From Methanospirillum sp. (GTDB lineage: Archaea > Halobacteriota > Methanomicrobia > Methanomicrobiales > Methanospirillaceae): a stretch of DNA of 43,770 bases. The stretch is taken from contig JAAYEG010000037.1 of NCBI GenBank assembly GCA_012728895.1, forward strand, positions 1-43,770. The letters are read 5' to 3'. Below are positions 1 through 7,988 of this stretch, in pieces. How positions within the stretch are numbered: position 1 is the first letter of the stretch; the number at the start of each line of letters is the position of its first letter. Both the position numbers and the translations under genes were made by a program. The notes beneath the pieces were generated by a model. The model saw only the letters and a list, made by a program, of their open reading frames with translations, did no database searches and was not told where the DNA came from.

Positions 1-120
1 GCGAGGTTCCCGTTCTACCTCAAGGAACTGGAGTTCAGGTATAACTACCGGGACGCCGATCTCTTTGATCGATTGATTGAAACGCTTGGTGAATATGCTC
101 GGGTGGCAGTAACTGAATAA
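1..120 (+). CDS. C-terminal fragment of an ISXO2/IS1595-like transposase
   Basis: The window opens inside an open frame that ends with TAA at 118-120. The last 39 residues contain YLKELEFRYNYRDADLF and then LIETLGEY. This resembles the tail of DDE transposases of the IS1595 (ISXO2-like) family, which typically end with a pattern like YLxEFxFRxNxR followed by a short helix. The catalytic core lies upstream of the window, so the assignment rests on the tail alone. No terminal inverted repeat could be recognised in the roughly 100 bases downstream. If correct, an insertion sequence borders the accessory region on its left. Confidence 0.6.
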   Translation, partial: ARFPFYLKELEFRYNYRDADLFDRLIETLGEYARVAVTE

Positions 121-525
121 TTACCTATTTTATATGAGCAACGATGAGCATTCCCCGCCTGCGGCAGGACGCCACATCACCGGCCCTTGGAAGAGCCGCG
201 TCAGAGACGTCTGGGCCTCGCTCTTCTCGTCGCCCTTCAGCCCCCGGGCGAACATCACGAACCCGGCGAGGCGAGTCTCGTCCATTTCAACTCATACCAA
301 TGGTCGATGCCGAACCCGTTATGCGTTCCGGACCGGTTGCCCCGTCCAACCCCTTTCCGGCCTCGCCCCCGACGAGCGGGCCGTCGTCGAATCGGCCGCC
401 TGTCGGAAAGGGTGACGGCCTCGGCACACGCCCCCGCCGCCGGCACCGGGCAGCAGCCCGATGCCGCGCCCCGGTGGGCCAATACCTATTTCCACCCGCC
501 GGCCAGAACGGAGATCCGGATACCG
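121..525. other. Intergenic stretch, no gene recognised
   Basis: About 400 bases lie between the transposase tail and the methyltransferase. Open frames are present, but they look like chance GC-rich frames (Arg/Pro/Ser-rich, no recognisable domain). The first 20 bases after the transposase stop are AT-rich. Confidence 0.4.
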
Positions 526-1224
526 ATGACCGGCCCGACGACCCCGATCCCTGCCCGGGCTCTGCTCGGGACCCTCCTCGTTGTCGTTCCGGCCTGCCTC
601 CTCCCGGTGGTCGTGGCCGGCTCCTGGGAGTGGTGGGAGGGCTGGGCCTTCGCCGCCCTTCTCTTCGGCAACTTCGTGGTCAGCCGCGCCCTGCTCGTGC
701 ACTGGAACCCGGGACTTGCCGGGGAGCGCGGCCGATCCTTTGCTGCCCCGAACGCAGAGCCGTGGGACAGGGTCCTCGCCCCCATCCTGGCCCTCGGCGG
801 CACGCTGATCGGGGTGACGGCCGGCCTGGAGATCCGGTTCGGGGCGTCGCCCGGGTTCCCCCTGCCGTTCCAGGCCGGCGCGCTCTGCCTCTTCCTGGCC
901 GGCCTCGTCCTGGGGAACTGGGCGATGCTCGCCAACCCCTTCTTCTCCGGGGTCGTCCGGATCCAGTCCGAGCGCGGCCACCGGGTGGTCTCGGCCGGCC
1001 CGTACCGCTGGCTCCGGCACCCGGGGTACGCGGCGACGCTGCTGGCCTTCGCCGCCCTGCCGGTCTTTCTCGACTCGGCCCGGGCGCTGGCACCCGCCGC
1101 GTGCCTGGTCGCCGTCGGCGTCGCCCGCACCGCCCTCGAGGACCGGTTCCTCCAGGGCGAGCTGGACGGCTACCGGGAGTACGCGGCGCGGGTGCGCTAC
1201 CGGCTGGTGCCCGGGATCTGGTGA
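526..1224 (+). CDS. Isoprenylcysteine carboxyl methyltransferase (ICMT)-like membrane methyltransferase
   Basis: A 232-residue integral membrane protein. About five hydrophobic segments are followed by RGHRVVSAGPYRWLRHPGY, the signature of the ICMT / phospholipid methyltransferase / NnrU-like superfamily. The C-terminal ALEDRFLQGELDGYREYAARV matches the conserved LExxFxxxYxxYxxxV tail that helps bind S-adenosylmethionine in this family. The substrate cannot be deduced; family members methylate isoprenylcysteine, phospholipids or small molecules at the membrane. The frame is open further upstream, but ATG 526 was chosen because it follows a GGAG about 12 bases before it and places the first hydrophobic segment near the N-terminus. 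The gene is monocistronic. Confidence 0.8.
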   Translation: MTGPTTPIPARALLGTLLVVVPACLLPVVVAGSWEWWEGWAFAALLFGNFVVSRALLVHWNPGLAGERGRSFAAPNAEPWDRVLAPILALGGTLIGVTAGLEIRFGASPGFPLPFQAGALCLFLAGLVLGNWAMLANPFFSGVVRIQSERGHRVVSAGPYRWLRHPGYAATLLAFAALPVFLDSARALAPAACLVAVGVARTALEDRFLQGELDGYREYAARVRYRLVPGIW

Positions 1225-1440
1225 GCGGGCCGGGCGGCGGATGCACTCACCTGGAAGGTCCGGGGTGAGACGATGCAGCGCGGATGTCACGAACGTGCCG
1301 CGAAGCGGGTGAGAGGCCGTCGCGGGAGTGGAGCACCGCATCTCCCATCGCCGCCCCGTGCCGTCCCTCCCCCCGGCCGAACGCGGCACGGAACCGCTCC
1401 CCGCCCCTGCGGCCCGGCCGGCGACTCCCCGCGCGGGGGG
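1225..1440. other. Short spacer, no feature recognised
   Basis: About 215 GC-rich bases separate the methyltransferase from the AT-richer control region of the PrimPol module. No gene or clear repeat was seen. Confidence 0.4.
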
Positions 1441-1444
1441 CGAA

Positions 1445-1489
1445 CTGTGTACACAGGGTACACACAAGAGTAATATATTGTGTGCACAA
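1445..1489 (+). promoter_or_regulatory. TATA box framed by two symmetric operator-like sites
   Basis: CTGTGTACACAG at 1445-1456 is a perfect 12-bp palindrome and is followed at once by another GTACACAC (1459-1466). A TATA-like TAATATATT lies at 1471-1479. TTGTG/CACAA arms with a 2-bp centre occupy 1478-1489, overlapping the last bases of the TATA box. The arrangement suggests a repressor that competes with TBP, plausibly the small protein encoded downstream at 1623 (autoregulation, inferred). GTACACAGGG recurs at 20730-20739 ahead of the second copy of that gene. Confidence 0.6.
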
Positions 1490-1583
1490 ATACGCCCGGA
1501 TTTGTCGTACACGAGGGATCGGAGCCTTCAATTTCGCGCGAGCAGCCCGCGTACTATACATGATAATACTTCGATAATCCAAT

Positions 1584-1597
1584 GTCTATGTATAGAC
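1584..1597. repeat. Short inverted repeat ahead of the RHH-like gene
   Basis: GTCTAT and ATAGAC arms surround a 2-bp centre, 25 bases before the start codon of the small gene. The surrounding block (ATGTATRGACYGCA and onward to the start codon) is conserved, with some decay, before the second copy near 20830-20872. It could be an operator or a leader element. Confidence 0.45.
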
Positions 1598-1622
1598 TGC
1601 ATCCACGGCCGGGAGCCGGCCG

Positions 1623-1856
1623 ATGAGACCGAGAACCGCGACGAGCCCGACGGCCATCACGCTTCCCGCGGAAACGAAGGCCTGGGCCGTCCGCCGGGGG
1701 CTGATCCTCTCGGCCACGTTCTCCTCGTACCTGGCCGAACTGATGAAAGCGGATCTGGACGGGGCCGACGGGCCTGGCAGCGACGAGGGCCCCGTCCAGA
1801 ACACCACCCAGCCGAAGCGGAAGGGGGTACAGAGGGGTGTACGCCGCAGCCGATAA
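1623..1856 (+). CDS. Small ribbon-helix-helix-like protein of the PrimPol module
   Basis: A 77-residue protein. Residues about 10-45 contain AITLPAETKAWAVRRG, then FSSYLAELMKADL. The short beta strand with a TLP-type start, followed by two helices, is typical of MetJ/Arc/CopG-like DNA-binding proteins. The tail is charged and low-complexity. A paralogue at 20872-21096 shares the MRP start, AITL, SxYLAxxMKxxLDGA, PGSD and QPKR blocks. The last 20 bases overlap the primase-polymerase start, and exactly the same 20-base overlap occurs in the second copy, which implies translational coupling. The likely role is an autorepressor or copy-control factor (inference). GGAG lies about 8 bases before the ATG. 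Confidence 0.6.
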   Translation: MRPRTATSPTAITLPAETKAWAVRRGLILSATFSSYLAELMKADLDGADGPGSDEGPVQNTTQPKRKGVQRGVRRSR

Positions 1857-2913
1857 CTCCTTCGATCCGCATCGCCCGGGCGCCGCCGACGCCGCCCCGG
1901 CGCCGGGCGCGATCGCGCTCCCGCCGCAGCTCCGGCGGACCGACCTCCGGTTCGTCCTCGTCCGCGCCGGCGAGAAGCGTGCCCTCGAGAGCGGCTGGCC
2001 GACCGTCGCGAACTACGCCCACGACCACGTCACCCTCGCCCTCCGGCTCGTGCGCGGCCTCCCCTACGGCCTCTTCCCCGCGCCGGCATCGCGGATCGCG
2101 ATCATCGACGCGGACCACCTGGACCGGCTCCGCGAGCTCGGCGCGCTCGACCCCCTGCCCGGGACCTTCGCCGTCGCCTCCGGTTCCTCCGCGCCCGCTC
2201 ACCCGAAGGCACACCTCTACTACGAACTCGACGGCGAGCCCCTCGCCGGCCGGCGCCCCTTCTTCGACCCCGGGACCGGCGAGCACCTCGGCGAGGTCTT
2301 CGCCCAGCACCCCGGCGGCGGCAGGGGGTTCGTCATCGGCCCCGGGTCCCGCCACGCCGCGACCGGGCGCCCCTACCGGGTCGCGCGGGACACCCCGATC
2401 GCCGCCCTCCCCCGCGACGCCTGGGCCGGCTTCGCCGCCGCCGTCCGGTGGCAGGAGCGGGCCGCGCGCCCCGTCCCCGCCGCTCCCGGCAGCTCGATCG
2501 GCGACCGCCTCGGCCTCACCGTCGACCGCGTCTGGCCCCCGCCCGCCGGCGCCCGCGTTTCGGGAGAGTGGCTCCGGTTCGCCCACCCGGTCCACGGCTC
2601 CGCGAACGGCGACAACCTCGCCGTCCACCGGACGGGGCGCGCCTGGTACTGCCACCGGTGCGGGAGCAGCGGGGACGCGCTCGCCGCCCTCGCCGTCGAC
2701 GCCGGGATCATCGCCTGCGCCGACGCCCGGCCCGGGTGCCTCGCCGATCCCGGCCTCATGCAGAAGGTCGCCGACGCCGCGCGGGCGCGCGGCCTTCCCG
2801 TTGACGAGGCCGACCGGGCCCGGCGGCGCGCCCGCCTCCCGCCGCCGTACGAGTCCCTCGACATCGCCGCGATCCGCGCCCGGATCGAAGCCGCCGTGCG
2901 GAGGGCCGCGTGA
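1837..2913 (+). CDS. Primase-polymerase (PrimPol) with CHC2-like zinc finger
   Basis: A 358-residue protein resembling the bifunctional primase/polymerase domain of archaeal plasmids and integrated elements. The catalytic acidic motif is IAIIDAD (Asp91, Asp93). It is followed by a region with PKAHLYYELDGE, Glu153 in GEVF and the glycine-rich GGGRGFVIGPGSRH (about 160-173). A zinc-finger-like segment at about 246-285 has HPVHG, NLAVH and WYCHRCGSSGDALAAL, with His250/253 and Cys272/275 as probable ligands. It probably synthesises primers for replication of the element. GTG 1837 was chosen because it follows a GAGGG run and corresponds to the start of the relic copy at 21077. The 3' end overlaps the helicase start. 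Confidence 0.8.
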   Translation: MYAAADNSFDPHRPGAADAAPAPGAIALPPQLRRTDLRFVLVRAGEKRALESGWPTVANYAHDHVTLALRLVRGLPYGLFPAPASRIAIIDADHLDRLRELGALDPLPGTFAVASGSSAPAHPKAHLYYELDGEPLAGRRPFFDPGTGEHLGEVFAQHPGGGRGFVIGPGSRHAATGRPYRVARDTPIAALPRDAWAGFAAAVRWQERAARPVPAAPGSSIGDRLGLTVDRVWPPPAGARVSGEWLRFAHPVHGSANGDNLAVHRTGRAWYCHRCGSSGDALAALAVDAGIIACADARPGCLADPGLMQKVADAARARGLPVDEADRARRRARLPPPYESLDIAAIRARIEAAVRRAA

Positions 2914-4418
2914 TGGACGCCGTGGTCCCGCCGCTCCCCGACCCTCCCCCCGCCCCCGTAGAGGCCGCGATCGACCGCGCGGGCACGCGGGAGGCGGTCG
3001 AGGCCGCCGTCACCCGCGCATGCCGGGACTTCCACCCGACCGACACCGGCAACGGCAAGCGGTTCGCGCTCCGCTGCGCCGGCGAGGCCCGGTTCTGCAT
3101 CGGGCGCGACCGCTGGTACCGGTTCGACGGCGCCCGGTGGGCGCCCGATCCCGGCCGGACCGTCCGCGAACTCGCCAAGGCCACCGCGGTCGCCATCAAC
3201 GCCGAGGCCGCCGACGAGCCCGACGACGCCCGGCGCCGGGAGCTGCAGCGGTGGGCGAAGGAGAGCGAGTCTTCCGCCCGGATCAACGCCATGCTCCAGA
3301 TGGCCTCGACCGACCCCGCGATCAGCATCGTGCCCGACGACCTGGACGCGGACCCCGATCTCTTCGCGCTCGAGAACGGCACCCTCGACCTCCGCACGCT
3401 CGCGCTCCGGCCACACCGGCGCGAGGACCTGATCACGAAGCTCGCCGGGGTGGCGTTCGACCCGGCGGCGGCGTGCCCGCGGTGGGAGGCGCACCTCCGG
3501 CTGATCTTCGCCGGCGACGAGGGCTACATCCGCTCCCTTCAGGAGCTCCTGGGCTACGCCCTGCTCAGCGGCAACCCCCTGCAGATCTTCCCGATCTGGT
3601 GGGGGAGCGGGGCGAACGGCAAGAGCGTCACCATCGCGACGGTCCGGTCGATCCTGGGTGACTACGCGGTCTCGGCCGCGGCCGAGGTCTTCATGGTGAA
3701 GGCGAAGGACGCCGGCCCGCGCCCGGACGTGCTCGCGCTCCGCGGCGCCCGCCTGGTCGTGGCCGTCGAGTCCGAGCGGGGCCACCGCCTGAACGAGGCG
3801 TTCATCAAGCAGACGACGGGCGGCGACCCGTGGACCGGCCGGAACCTGTACAGTTCGACCATGGAGACGTTCGTGCCGATCCACCTCGCGATCCTGGTGA
3901 CGAACCCGCTCCCCATCGTGACGGGGGTCGAGGACGCGATCTGGAGGCGGCTCCAGTTCTGGCCGTTCGGGGTGACCATCCCCCCCGCCAGGCGGATCGC
4001 GGAGTACGAGCGGGTGCTGCTCGGGGAGGCGCCGGGGATCCTGAACTGGATGCTGGACGGGCTCCGGCGGTTCTACGCGCAGGGCCGGAGGATCACGGTC
4101 CCGCCGCCGGTGCGGGCGGCGACGGCCCTCCAGCGGAGCGAGATGGACCCGCTCGCGCCGTTCCTGCGGGACGAGTGCGTGCGGGACTCGGCGGGCGTGG
4201 TGGACCGCGTGGTGCTCTACGACCGCTACGCGGTCTATTGCGAGGAGACGGGGGACGACCCGCTCTCGAAGAGGGCGTTCGCGAACGCGCTCAAAGAGCG
4301 GGGGATCACGGACGGCCCGAAGGCGCACGGGCGCCGGACATGGCGGGGGGTCCGCGTCCAAACGCCGGCGGAGCGCGGCGAGGCGGAGGCGACGGGGAGC
4401 CTGCAGGAGAACCTCTGA
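2910..4418 (+). CDS. D5/P4-family phage-plasmid primase-helicase (SF3 ATPase)
   Basis: A 502-residue protein. The N-terminal half contains the D5_N region, including DLDADPDLFALENGTLDLR (about 144-162). Walker A is GSGANGKS (232-239), Walker B is around RLVVAVESE (281-289), a sensor LVTNPLP lies at 329-335, and IWRRL (344-348) is a likely arginine finger. This is the usual SF3 layout of replicative helicases in phages, plasmids and integrated elements. The start is GTG 2910 or ATG 2913; either overlaps the PrimPol stop, so the two proteins are probably made together. The last about 100 residues match the winged-helix-like tail region of the second D5 protein at 13951. No integrase lies nearby. 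Confidence 0.88.
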   Translation: MMDAVVPPLPDPPPAPVEAAIDRAGTREAVEAAVTRACRDFHPTDTGNGKRFALRCAGEARFCIGRDRWYRFDGARWAPDPGRTVRELAKATAVAINAEAADEPDDARRRELQRWAKESESSARINAMLQMASTDPAISIVPDDLDADPDLFALENGTLDLRTLALRPHRREDLITKLAGVAFDPAAACPRWEAHLRLIFAGDEGYIRSLQELLGYALLSGNPLQIFPIWWGSGANGKSVTIATVRSILGDYAVSAAAEVFMVKAKDAGPRPDVLALRGARLVVAVESERGHRLNEAFIKQTTGGDPWTGRNLYSSTMETFVPIHLAILVTNPLPIVTGVEDAIWRRLQFWPFGVTIPPARRIAEYERVLLGEAPGILNWMLDGLRRFYAQGRRITVPPPVRAATALQRSEMDPLAPFLRDECVRDSAGVVDRVVLYDRYAVYCEETGDDPLSKRAFANALKERGITDGPKAHGRRTWRGVRVQTPAERGEAEATGSLQENL

Positions 4419-4426
4419 CCGTCGCG

Positions 4427-4530
4427 GGGCACGGGGGCACTGCGGGCAGATGGTCTCCGGAACTTCCACATATCCAGGTTTTCCATGGGAAGAGAGCCGG
4501 ATCTCTCTGCCCCGCAGTGCCCCTGTGCCC
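4427..4530. repeat. Hairpin-armed structured repeat, copy 1
   Basis: Two long complementary arms lie at 4427-4450 and 4506-4530. They pair with one mismatch and one extra base and are separated by 55 bases. Read on the reverse strand, the core has CCATGG, then GTGGAAGTTCCGGA. A related copy lies at 16226-16316. It sits directly after the helicase stop and ends against the stop codon of the next reverse-strand gene. It could be a bidirectional terminator, an element end, an origin or a small RNA; the sequence alone does not decide. Confidence 0.65.
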
Positions 4531-5715
4531 TCACGATGAACCGGCGTACGCGACCCGGTAGACGACGCCGTTGAAGTCGTCGCCGACCAGGAGGGCACCG
4601 TCCGGGAGGACCGCGAGCCCGGCAGGCCGGCCGAAGACTCTGTTGCCGTCGTAGAGGAACCCGGTCATGAAGTCCCCGAATCCCTCGGGCTCGCCGGCGT
4701 CCGAGAAGCGGAGCCGGGCGACGGAGTAGCCGTTCGGCGGGTTCCGGTTCCAGGAGCCGTGGAGGGTCACGAACGCGTCGCCCCGGTAGTCTTCGGGGAG
4801 GGCCGTGCCGTTGTAGAACCGGAGCTGGATCGGCGAGGCGTGGGCCGGGAGCTCAAGCACCGAGGGCTCGGTGGTGGCGGCGAACGCCTCCTTCGTGGTC
4901 CCCGCCGGCTCGAACGGCGTGAGCCGGTCGGGTACGCGGCGGCCATAGACGAATGGCCAGCCGTACTGGCCGCCGTCGACGATCCGGTTGACCTCCTCGG
5001 GCGGCAGGTCGTCGCCGCGGAGGTCAGAGCCCTGGTCCGCGCCGTACAGCTCGCCGGTGGTTGGGTGCCAGTCGAAGCCCATGGTATTTCTGAGTCCGCT
5101 CGCGTACACCCGTCGCGTCCCGTTCTCGAGCACGAGCATGGCCGCCCGCTCGGGGCTCTCCTCCTCGCAGGCGTTGCAGGTCGAGCCGAGGGTGAGGTAG
5201 AGCCGGCCGTCGGGGCCGAGCCCGAGCCCCGGGGCCTGGTGGCTGCCGCCAGCGGGCAGGCCGTCCGTGACGACCCCGGGCGTTCCGGGCGTGCCTCCGG
5301 GCCCGAGCGGGGCGGCGTAGCCTGTCGTCGGCGTTGCGAAATAGAGCGTGTCGTTCCCGAGCGCGAGCCCGTGGACGCCGGGGTAGCCCTCGAGGACGGT
5401 CTCGGCCGTCTCGGACGAGCCGTCGCCGTCGGCGTCGCGCAGAAGGATCACCGAGCCCGTCGAGGGGACGGAGGCGTAGACCGTGCCGTCGGAGGCCGCG
5501 ACCAGGACACGGACGCCGCCGAGGTCGCGGGCGAAGACGTTGGCCGCAAAGCCGGGCGGGAGCGAGAGGCGGGAGAGGAGCGACTCGTCGAAGGCCACCC
5601 GCTCGGGGGTGAAGGTGGAGACCGACGGCGGCACTCCGCCGAGGCCGCCGGGGGCGGAGCAACCGGCCGCGAGCAGGGCCGCGACGGCGAGCACGAGGAG
5701 CATCAGGAACCGCAT
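4531..5715 (-). CDS. PQQ-dependent sugar dehydrogenase-like beta-propeller lipoprotein
   Basis: A 394-residue protein. The N-terminus is a lipoprotein signal, MRFLMLLVLAVAALLAAGC, with lipobox LAAGC. The rest resembles the glucose/sorbosone dehydrogenase (six-bladed propeller) family. It begins at LPPGFAANVFARDLGGVR, continues with blade motifs such as GLGLGPDGRLYLTLGS and GLRNTMGFDWHPTTGELYGADQGSD, and ends with GLAVLPDGALLVGDD. Soluble homologues oxidise aldoses with PQQ and calcium. Archaeal lipoproteins of this type are usually of unknown substrate, so activity is not certain. It is probably anchored outside the membrane. The start codon fits the signal peptide; the upstream motif is shared with 8297-8330. 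Confidence 0.8.
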   Translation of the reverse strand: MRFLMLLVLAVAALLAAGCSAPGGLGGVPPSVSTFTPERVAFDESLLSRLSLPPGFAANVFARDLGGVRVLVAASDGTVYASVPSTGSVILLRDADGDGSSETAETVLEGYPGVHGLALGNDTLYFATPTTGYAAPLGPGGTPGTPGVVTDGLPAGGSHQAPGLGLGPDGRLYLTLGSTCNACEEESPERAAMLVLENGTRRVYASGLRNTMGFDWHPTTGELYGADQGSDLRGDDLPPEEVNRIVDGGQYGWPFVYGRRVPDRLTPFEPAGTTKEAFAATTEPSVLELPAHASPIQLRFYNGTALPEDYRGDAFVTLHGSWNRNPPNGYSVARLRFSDAGEPEGFGDFMTGFLYDGNRVFGRPAGLAVLPDGALLVGDDFNGVVYRVAYAGSS

Positions 5716-5725
5716 GCCGTGTCAG

Positions 5726-5753
5726 ATGCGCCGGGACGGGATAAGGTTTCCCG
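5726..5753 (-). promoter_or_regulatory. Conserved promoter-like motif upstream of the PQQ-dehydrogenase-like gene
   Basis: On the reverse strand CCGGGAAACCTTATCCCG sits about 20-37 bases before the start codon, the position of a BRE/TATA element for a short leader. An almost identical block (CCGGGAAACCTTCTCTCG) is found at about 8310-8328, ahead of a signal-peptide relic. A shared promoter or operator is therefore likely. Confidence 0.45.
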
Positions 5754-5855
5754 GATGAGCGGGGCTACGCCCTCCGCCCGTGCCGATCCCGGGGCCCGCC
5801 GGGCGGGGCACCAGCACGGGCGAGAGGCCCTGCCGGGTATCCCGGGGCGGGCGCG

Positions 5856-7988
5856 TCACGTCACCCAGACCGAGGGCTGCAGGACCTTGAGCAGATCGAT
5901 GCTGGAATACGGGTCGCCACTGCCCGCGGCAGTCAGACGCACGAAGAACCGGGGGTAGTACAGCCCCGGCTCGGGGAACCACTGCACGAACGGGGGGAGG
6001 ACCGCGGTGCCCTCGGCCACGCCGGGCCCGGTTGTCACCACGGTGCCCCCGGCGTCCAGCACGGTGACCTCGAGCCCGAAGGGGACGTTATCGACCGAGA
6101 CGGAGTAGGTGACCGCCTCCCCGGAGCCGATCTCGGCCGACTGCGGCGAGATGCGGGCGTCGGGCCTGGTCAGCGCGATCGGGACCGAGGCCGCGTCCGT
6201 GCCGCCGTTCACCACCGTGTAGAAGACCACGTCCCCGTCCTTCGCCGTGAAGACGGTCGGCCCGAACGGGTGCGTCCCAGAGCTGTCCGAACCGTAGTCG
6301 TACGTGAACGTCCCGTCGGAGTGCGCGACGAACCGGGTCACCTGGCACCCGTCGGGCAGGGGACCCCCGCCGCCGGACCACGCGTCCACCAGAGTGGCCT
6401 CCGTGGCGCCCCCGGTGCTCACCCGGTACGCGGGAGTGACCGTCCCCGTCCCCTGTCCGCTCAGCACGACGTGCATCGAGCTCGACCCCGGGAGCGGGGA
6501 GGCCCCGTCGAGGACCGGCTGCCGGACCCGGGCCCAGACGGCCGGCGGGTCGTCCGTCGTGGCGAGGTGCGCCGCCATCATGTTCCGGTAGGTCGCCTCG
6601 AGCGAGCGGGAGTGCGCCAGCCCCCAGGCGTCGACGGCGTCGTAGGCGGAGCCGTATGTCGTCGAGGAGGTCCAGAGTTCGCGAAACGTCGGCGGCTGTC
6701 TATTGAGCAGCTGGTGCACGACCTGCGCCGTCTGGTACTCGTGGTAGCTGTCGACCGTCGTGAGCGGCTTCGAGAAGAAGGCCGAATCGATAGGGAACAG
6801 GGGGCTGGGATCCCAGTCGAGGAGGTAGGTCGAGGCGTACTCGGCCGTGGCCTCGGTCCACCAGCGGTTGCCGTTCATCCAGGCGACCGAGACGTACGCG
6901 TTCTGGACCGCGTGGAAGAGTTCGTGCCGCATCTCCGCCTCGAGCCGGAGGTCTGCCCCGGGCCCGGGGAGGAACGGCTCCCGCGAGACCGTGATCGTCT
7001 TGGTGGTCGGGTTCCACCCGCTCTCGTAGTAGTCCCCGACGTAGACGTGGATGAAGCCGTCGCCGGTGAACCGGGAGGGGACCGGGGGCTGGAAGCCGTA
7101 GGTCTCCCGATACCGGGTGTTGGCGTCCCAGAGGATGTCCCGCACCCTGGACGCCAGGGCGTCGGCCGCGGTGTAGTTGCCGGATCCCTGCCAGGCCTTG
7201 GCGATCGCGGCGTCATCGGCGGGATCGAAGTGGATGACGAACGGGATGGCGTAGAGCTCGGTGACCGGGCCGGGCTGCAGCACGGCGGTGAAGCCGGCGA
7301 CGCAGAGGTGATCGGTCTCGAGGACGACGACGCCCCGGGAGGTGTCGATGGCGGTCGGGATCTCCACCCATTCCCCGGCCTGTGCATCCCACCGGACTTC
7401 CTGGATGGCCTGATCGGGCCTGTACCCCGTGGGGACCATCGAGGACCGGTACGGGATCTCGATCACGATCCCTGGCGCGAACCGTTCCTGGTCGCCGATG
7501 GTGATGTCGTAGACCGTCAGGTTGGACGTCCCCGCGGGCGGGGCGGGAGGGCTCGGCACGGTCGCGACGCGGACGAGGGCGGCCCGTTCCAGCGCGCCGC
7601 CGGGGACCGTCAGGTTGACCCCCGCGCCGGCGAGGGTGCGGTCCTCGGCGGACGGTGCGAGGGACTGCGAGATCAGGACGGCTGGACCGGTCGCGCCGAG
7701 CTCGTTGAAGAGCGAGACGACGTCCGCGAAGTCGATCCGGCCGTTGTCGTTGTAGTCGAACTCGGCGACGGGCTCGTTCGCCGCGAGCCAGGTCAGCTGG
7801 TTGAAGTAGAGCACGACGTCCGCGAAGTCCTTCCTGACGTTCGCGTTGAGGTCCTCGTGCTTCCCGTCGCCATCAGGGTCGGTCGGGACGAGGGTGTTTG
7901 GCGGTACGGGCACGAGATCACGAGCGGCCGCCGGGGTGACGGCCAGGAGCGCGAGGAAGAGAACGAGGAGCAGGGCCCCGGTTCGCAT
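5856..7988 (-). CDS. Secreted dockerin-bearing zinc metalloprotease
   Basis: A 710-residue protein with signal peptide MRTGALLLVLFLALLAVTPAA. Residues 37-97 form a dockerin-like pair with calcium-loop motifs DPDGDGKHEDLN and DYNDNGRIDFADVVSLFNEL. A beta-rich region about 120-235 (VNLTVPGGALERAALVRV) follows. The protease has HELFH (355-359, HExxH zinc motif) and WWTEATAEYAST downstream, whose Glu is a plausible third ligand, as in gluzincins. The C-terminal about 250 residues look like Ig-like or jelly-roll modules. The start was placed at the Met of the signal peptide although the frame is open to 8585. A T-rich element lies about 25 bases upstream. It is probably cell-surface and may pair with a cohesin elsewhere. 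Confidence 0.75.
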   Translation of the reverse strand: MRTGALLLVLFLALLAVTPAAARDLVPVPPNTLVPTDPDGDGKHEDLNANVRKDFADVVLYFNQLTWLAANEPVAEFDYNDNGRIDFADVVSLFNELGATGPAVLISQSLAPSAEDRTLAGAGVNLTVPGGALERAALVRVATVPSPPAPPAGTSNLTVYDITIGDQERFAPGIVIEIPYRSSMVPTGYRPDQAIQEVRWDAQAGEWVEIPTAIDTSRGVVVLETDHLCVAGFTAVLQPGPVTELYAIPFVIHFDPADDAAIAKAWQGSGNYTAADALASRVRDILWDANTRYRETYGFQPPVPSRFTGDGFIHVYVGDYYESGWNPTTKTITVSREPFLPGPGADLRLEAEMRHELFHAVQNAYVSVAWMNGNRWWTEATAEYASTYLLDWDPSPLFPIDSAFFSKPLTTVDSYHEYQTAQVVHQLLNRQPPTFRELWTSSTTYGSAYDAVDAWGLAHSRSLEATYRNMMAAHLATTDDPPAVWARVRQPVLDGASPLPGSSSMHVVLSGQGTGTVTPAYRVSTGGATEATLVDAWSGGGGPLPDGCQVTRFVAHSDGTFTYDYGSDSSGTHPFGPTVFTAKDGDVVFYTVVNGGTDAASVPIALTRPDARISPQSAEIGSGEAVTYSVSVDNVPFGLEVTVLDAGGTVVTTGPGVAEGTAVLPPFVQWFPEPGLYYPRFFVRLTAAGSGDPYSSIDLLKVLQPSVWVT

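Noticed and set aside
134-415. Small forward frame after the transposase tail
   Set aside because: Arg/Pro/Ser-rich, no ribosome site and no recognisable domain.
1445-1520. CRISPR-like or iteron array of GTACAC units
   Set aside because: Only three or four short units with unequal spacing; operator use explains them better.
2373-4598. A 741-codon reverse frame across PrimPol and D5 genes
   Set aside because: Antisense shadow of GC-rich genes: Arg/Pro/Asp-rich with no domain, while the forward frames carry clear motifs.
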